The notes under the pieces are model-generated. The model saw only the letters and a program-made list of their open reading frames with translations. It made no database searches and was not told the DNA's origin. Shown here piece after piece: positions 60,333 through 64,000 of a stretch of 64,000 bases of DNA (positions are counted from its first letter, which is position 1; each line of letters begins with the position of its first letter). The translations under genes were made by a program, and so were the position numbers. The stretch covers positions 136,342 to 200,341 of the forward strand of contig JACKAU010000014.1 of NCBI GenBank assembly GCA_020634855.1, in the 5' to 3' direction. Source of the DNA: Anaerolineales bacterium (GTDB taxonomy: Bacteria; Chloroflexota; Anaerolineae; 4572-78; J111).

Positions 60333-60599
60333 TTAATTTGAAATTTTTTTATCATTGGGCTAACAGTTTCAGCTAGCCGGTAAAGTCAAAGGTTTACAGC
60401 TATGGAGCACTTTTACAGACCATTTTATTCCCAACCGTTTGGTATAAACCTACGGGGTGTTCCATCCAACAACAGGCTATTCCTCAACCAACTCTATTTC
60501 AAGAATTGAACTGAATCAAACGCTTTAACCATCAGGTGACTCAAAGACCCAACTTTGCCGGTCGCCTTTTGTTGTGGGCCAAAAAACAGGGGGATTGTA

Positions 60600-61106
60600 A
60601 TGAAATGTCCATTTTGTGGTTCGGGCAGCAGCCACATTCGGGTAATTGATACGCGGGAGGTGACCGACGGTATTCGCCGCCGCCGCGAGTGCGACCAATG
60701 CAAGAATCGCTTCACCACTTACGAGCGGGTCGCGTCGATGAATCTGCTGGTCGTCAAAACCGACGGCCGGCGCGAGGAGTTTGATCGGGACAAGCTGGTC
60801 AAAAGTCTGCGCATTGCCTGTACCAAACGAGCTGTCTCCAGCGCCACTATTGAACAAGCCGCCAAAAAAATCGAGGCCAGCCTCTATGCTTTGGGTAAAC
60901 TGGAAGTTGACAGTAAACAAGTGGGCGAGATGGTCATGGAACAACTGCGCGACATCGATGATGTGGCCTATGTGCGCTTCGCCTCGGTTTACCGCCATTT
61001 TGAGGATGTCGATAGCATCGCCGAGGAGATCAAACATCTGGTCGAAAGTAAACGCCGCGAAGAGGAATTGAAGAACCAGATTCCGCTGCCAATGACGGGC
61101 GAGTAG
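60600..61106 (+). CDS. nrdR: Transcriptional repressor NrdR
   Basis: 168 residues from ATG 60600, which begins MKCPFCGSGSSH and is preceded by AGGGGGATT; upstream in-frame Mets are not used in this family. Zinc ribbon with CPFC and CDQC, the basic stretch IRRRRECDQCKNRFTTYE, then an ATP-cone (KTDGRREEFDRDKLVKSL). It senses ATP/dATP and represses ribonucleotide reductase genes. It is followed after 149 bases by nrdJ and has NrdR boxes in its own promoter. Confidence 0.96.
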   Translation: MKCPFCGSGSSHIRVIDTREVTDGIRRRRECDQCKNRFTTYERVASMNLLVVKTDGRREEFDRDKLVKSLRIACTKRAVSSATIEQAAKKIEASLYALGKLEVDSKQVGEMVMEQLRDIDDVAYVRFASVYRHFEDVDSIAEEIKHLVESKRREEELKNQIPLPMTGE

Positions 61107-61169
61107 GACTAAACCATCCTCATCAAAGGTATAGCTATTCAACTTAACTAAACAATGCTGTTTAATACC

Positions 61170-61231
61170 GGTAATTAGTAATTGGTAAATGGTTATTGGG
61201 CCTAATTACCAATTACCATTTACCAATTACC
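61170..61231. repeat. GGTAATTGGTAAATGG word hairpin before nrdJ
   Basis: TAATTGGTAAATGGTTATTGG (about 61179-61199) pairs with CCAATTACCATTTACCAATTA (61208-61228), 20 of 21 positions. Further GGTAATTA/TAATTACC words extend the structure. It ends 24 bases before the nrdJ ATG. Confidence 0.85.
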
Positions 61232-61255
61232 AAAACTTTTTAGGGGAGACACTTT

Positions 61256-63835
61256 ATGCCCACTTTGAACCAAACCAAAACAACATCCAAAAAACTCAAC
61301 GGGGCGAACGGTCATCACGCCAACGGTGTGGCCGGGCCGAAGGCCAACGCTCTTAACGACCTGGGTGAAAAAATCTTTCTCGACCGCTACGCCCTGAAAG
61401 ATGCCAAAAAAGAGACCGTCGCCGTCGGCGATACCGTCATCGTGGCGGTCAATGTCGAAACCGGCCAGCGCGAGATCGGCGTGGTCAAAACCCGAGACGA
61501 CCAGCAGCTTACCATCGAACTACGCGACGGCGCGGTGGTCGAGCGCCAACTGGAACATATCGACAAGCCGTTGGAAACCCGCCCGGAGCAGATGCTCGAC
61601 CGGGTGGCGCGCGGCATCGCCGAGGTGGAAGCGCCGGACAAGCAGGCCGAGTGGCAGCAGAAGTTCCGCTGGCTGCTCGATCATTCGATATTTGTATCGG
61701 GCGTGCGCATTCTGACCGCCGCCGGCACCGATCAAAACCTAACCTTCTACAACTGCTACGTCATCCCCAGCCCGCACGACAGCCGCGAGGGGATTATGAC
61801 CACTCTGACCCAGATGACCGAAATTATGTCGCGCGGCGGCGGGGTCGGCATCAACATCTCCAGCCTGCGGCCGCACCACGCTTACGTGCGCGGCGTCAAC
61901 GGGCGTTCCAGCGGCGCAGTCTCCTGGGGCGAACTGTACAGCTTTGTGACCGGCCTGATCGAACAAGGCGGCAGCCGGCGCGGCGCGCTGATGCTGATTA
62001 TGAACGTCTGGCATCCTGATGTGCTCGAATTCATCAACAGCAAGCGGACGATGGGCCGCATCACCAACGCCAACATCAGCGTCGGCATCACCGACGATTT
62101 TATGGCCGCGGTCAAAGCCGATGCCGACTGGGACCTGGTTTTTCCCGATACCAGCATGCCCGGCTACGACAACGCTTGGGACGGCAACCTGCAAGCCTGG
62201 CGCGAGGCCGGTAAGCCGGTAGTGGTTCACAAAACTGTCCGGGCGCGGGAAGTGTGGGACAGCATCATCGAAAGCGCCTGGGCCAGCGCCGAACCGGGGG
62301 TTTTCTTTGTCGAGCGCTACAACAAGCTGAGCAACTCCTGGTATTTCGCGCCGATTCTCTGTACAAATCCATGTGGTGAACAGGGACTTCCGGCCTGGGG
62401 CGTCTGTAACCTGGGTGCGCTGAACCTGGCCAAATTCGTCAAAGATGGCGATGTCGATTGGGACAACCTGGGCCGAGGCGTGCGCACGGCGATCCGCTTC
62501 CTCGATGACGTCATCGACGCGACGCCTTACTTCTTCGATGAAAACAAGGACCAGCAGTTGAGCGAGCGGCGCGTGGGTATGGGCACAATGGGGCTGGCCG
62601 AGATGATGATCCGCCTGAAGATTCGCTACGGCAGCCCGGAGAGCGAGCAGTTTTTGGACAAGCTCTACCGTTTCATCGCCAGCGAAGCCTATCTGGCCTC
62701 GGCCGATTACGCCGCCGAGAAGGGCGCGTTCCCCCAATTCGAGGCCGATAAGTTCCTGCAAAGCGGCTTTATGCAGGGCATGCCGGAGGACGTACAGGCC
62801 GCGATTAAAGAAAAAGGCATCCGCAACGTGACCCTGCTAACCCAGGCCCCGACCGGCACGACCGGCACGATGGTCAACACCTCGACCGGCATCGAGCCGT
62901 TCTACTTCTGGAGTTTCCATCGCAAAGGGCGCATGGGCACCCACGAGGAACGCGTCGAGGTGTACGACGAGTGGCTGAAGGCCAACCCCGATCAATCGCT
63001 GCCCGACTATTTTGTGACCGCGATGGATTTGACGCCCGAAGCCCACGTCCGGGTCCAAGCCGCCATCCAGCGCTGGGTCGATTCTAGCCTGAGCAAAACC
63101 TGCAACACCCCCAACAGCTACACCGTCGAGCAGACCCGCGAACTATACGAGCTAATGTACGAACTGGGCTGCAAGGGCGGCACGATTTATCGCGACGGCT
63201 CACGGGATGTGCAGGTCTTGAATTTGAAGGACGAGGATAAGGAGAAGGCTGAGGCTGAGGCTAAGGCGGAGATGGAAGCCCAAATAGAGGCCGCAGTGAA
63301 TGCCCGAATGAAAACGGCGACCAAATGGCGAGCCAGACCGAGCACGCTGCACGGCCGCACCTACCGCAAGAACACGCCGATCGGCACGGCCTACATCACC
63401 ATCAACGCCAACGGCGAAGGCGACTCGCAGCCGTTTGAGATATTCATCAACGTCGGTAAGGTCGGCAGTGATGTAGCCGCCGACGCTGAGGGTTTGGGGC
63501 GGCTGGTCAGCCTGCTGCTGCGCATGCCCAGTCCGCTGTCGCCGCAGGAGCGGGTACGCGATATCGTGGCCCAACTGCGCGGCATCGGCTCCGGCCGGGC
63601 GCAGGGCTTCGGTAAAAACCGGGTGATGAGCATGCCCGACGCCGTGGCTCAAGCCCTGGCCGAACACGTCGGCATCAGCTCCACCGGCGACCTGCCCGGC
63701 CTACCCGACGAGGACGAGAGCAAGCAGCTCCCCCTCATGCCCAAAGGCGATCTCTGCCCTAGCTGCGGCTCGGCCAGCCTGTTGTATATTGAGGGCTGCA
63801 AGAAGTGCCACGAGTGCGGGTTTAGCGAGTGTTAG
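61256..63835 (+). CDS. nrdJ: Adenosylcobalamin-dependent (class II) ribonucleoside-diphosphate reductase
   Basis: 859 residues. It makes deoxyribonucleotides with a B12-derived radical and needs no oxygen. Active-site blocks include FYNCYVIPSPHD (Cys), SRGGGVGINISSLRP, the finger-loop NPCGEQGLPAWGVCN with the radical Cys and Glu, and APTGTTGTM. The last 30 residues CPSCGSASLLYIEGCKKC and HECGFSEC hold redox Cys and a zinc-ribbon-like motif. A Thr/Lys-rich leader of about 35 residues precedes the first domain. TTAGGGGAGACAC precedes the ATG. No intein or insertion. It is regulated with nrdR. Confidence 0.96.
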   Translation: MPTLNQTKTTSKKLNGANGHHANGVAGPKANALNDLGEKIFLDRYALKDAKKETVAVGDTVIVAVNVETGQREIGVVKTRDDQQLTIELRDGAVVERQLEHIDKPLETRPEQMLDRVARGIAEVEAPDKQAEWQQKFRWLLDHSIFVSGVRILTAAGTDQNLTFYNCYVIPSPHDSREGIMTTLTQMTEIMSRGGGVGINISSLRPHHAYVRGVNGRSSGAVSWGELYSFVTGLIEQGGSRRGALMLIMNVWHPDVLEFINSKRTMGRITNANISVGITDDFMAAVKADADWDLVFPDTSMPGYDNAWDGNLQAWREAGKPVVVHKTVRAREVWDSIIESAWASAEPGVFFVERYNKLSNSWYFAPILCTNPCGEQGLPAWGVCNLGALNLAKFVKDGDVDWDNLGRGVRTAIRFLDDVIDATPYFFDENKDQQLSERRVGMGTMGLAEMMIRLKIRYGSPESEQFLDKLYRFIASEAYLASADYAAEKGAFPQFEADKFLQSGFMQGMPEDVQAAIKEKGIRNVTLLTQAPTGTTGTMVNTSTGIEPFYFWSFHRKGRMGTHEERVEVYDEWLKANPDQSLPDYFVTAMDLTPEAHVRVQAAIQRWVDSSLSKTCNTPNSYTVEQTRELYELMYELGCKGGTIYRDGSRDVQVLNLKDEDKEKAEAEAKAEMEAQIEAAVNARMKTATKWRARPSTLHGRTYRKNTPIGTAYITINANGEGDSQPFEIFINVGKVGSDVAADAEGLGRLVSLLLRMPSPLSPQERVRDIVAQLRGIGSGRAQGFGKNRVMSMPDAVAQALAEHVGISSTGDLPGLPDEDESKQLPLMPKGDLCPSCGSASLLYIEGCKKCHECGFSEC

Positions 63836-63879
63836 GGAGTTTTTAGAGTTTGTAGAGTTAGGGAGTTTGTGGAGTCGTA

Positions 63880-63905
63880 GGGTGGGTCGAGGGACGAGAC
63901 CCGCC
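63880..63905. repeat. GGGTGGGTC...GACCCGCC hairpin
   Basis: GGTGGGTC (63881-63888) pairs with GACCCGCC (63898-63905) with one G-T mismatch, 45 bases after the nrdJ stop. No T-run. The words GGGTGGGTCGAG...GAGACCCGCC are typical of dispersed repeats. The remaining bases to 64000 contain CCACGGATGACACAGATG repeat words and no gene. Confidence 0.6.
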
Positions 63906-64000
63906 ATTTAGGCGCGATGGACTAGATGGGCGCGCCCCTGACGGGCGTGGGTGGTAAGTATTAACCACGGATGACACAGATGTCACGGATTTAAGTTCAA

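Noticed and set aside
61117..61255. Cobalamin riboswitch before nrdJ
   Set aside because: No B12-box motif is visible; the leader is filled by a word hairpin.

Overview
The window is a bacterial chromosome segment of moderate GC, dense in genes, with no rRNA, tRNA, CRISPR array, prophage or complete insertion sequence that I could find. The gene content suggests a non-photosynthetic Chloroflexota bacterium (Anaerolineae/Caldilineae-like). The reasons are an actinobacterial-type xylose isomerase with a divergent paralogue, a class II (B12-dependent) ribonucleotide reductase with NrdR, secreted proteins with Thr-Pro-rich linkers, LysM and lamin-tail modules, many soluble GAF-domain histidine kinases, and spacers full of dispersed inverted repeats. 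This assignment is inference; no marker gene here settles it.

Layout. (1) 1-8.5 kb, plus strand: a sugar-catabolism cluster with a ketose 3-epimerase cut by the window edge, a PEP-hydrolase-like TIM barrel, a cupin, a second isomerase/epimerase, a 41-bp minisatellite, xylA, a xylA paralogue and xylB, closed by a clear terminator. (2) 8.6-13 kb, minus strand: an orphan receiver protein, a tungstate ABC transporter tupABC whose binding protein carries a LysM domain, a ModE-like regulator with a ModE-type palindrome in the tup promoter region, and a CheY-like protein. (3) 13.3-22.4 kb, plus strand: a signalling block of four histidine kinases and a NarL regulator with copied GAF modules. (4) 22.5-27.7 kb, minus strand: ribosomal protein L9 with an acidic tail, a CpaF/TadA ATPase, a three-repeat exported protein, a glutaredoxin-like protein and a membrane LysM-LTD protein. 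(5) 28-31.4 kb, plus strand: a PadR regulator, a HAAS-type membrane protein, a membrane EEP phosphatase/nuclease and a Tat-exported metallophosphoesterase, convergent with PIG-L deacetylase and M20 dipeptidase genes. (6) 33.7-39.1 kb: promoter, tandem glycine riboswitch and terminator upstream of gcvT-gcvH-gcvP. A palindrome array with an exact 22-bp period lies downstream. (7) 39.9-42 kb: a STAS / anti-sigma kinase / SpoIIE-phosphatase partner-switching module. (8) 42.4-50.8 kb: GH63 glucosidase, thioesterase, patatin, lipoprotein, protoglobin and groES-groEL. (9) 51-57.5 kb: a frameshifted gene related to cyanobacterial predicted Abi (CAAX) proteins, an unknown helical protein, a radical-SAM/PHP pair and a CpaE/TadZ-like ATPase. 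(10) 57.7-64 kb: a MrfA/YprA-like helicase, then nrdR and nrdJ behind a promoter with two NrdR boxes.

The most distinctive non-coding content is the repeat landscape. At least five families of terminal-inverted-repeat spacers recur. A set of low-complexity 'word' hairpins (GTAGGGAGTAGG-, GTAGTGCGTAAT- and GGTAATTGGTAA-type) occupies spacers inside operons. There are also two tandem arrays, the 41-bp unit at 3.8-4.2 kb and the 22-bp palindrome unit at 38.8-39.0 kb. I do not see a clearly new multi-gene system. The best candidates for new biology are the palindrome array, the D245H xylose isomerase paralogue within the sugar cluster, and the LysM-TupA fusion.
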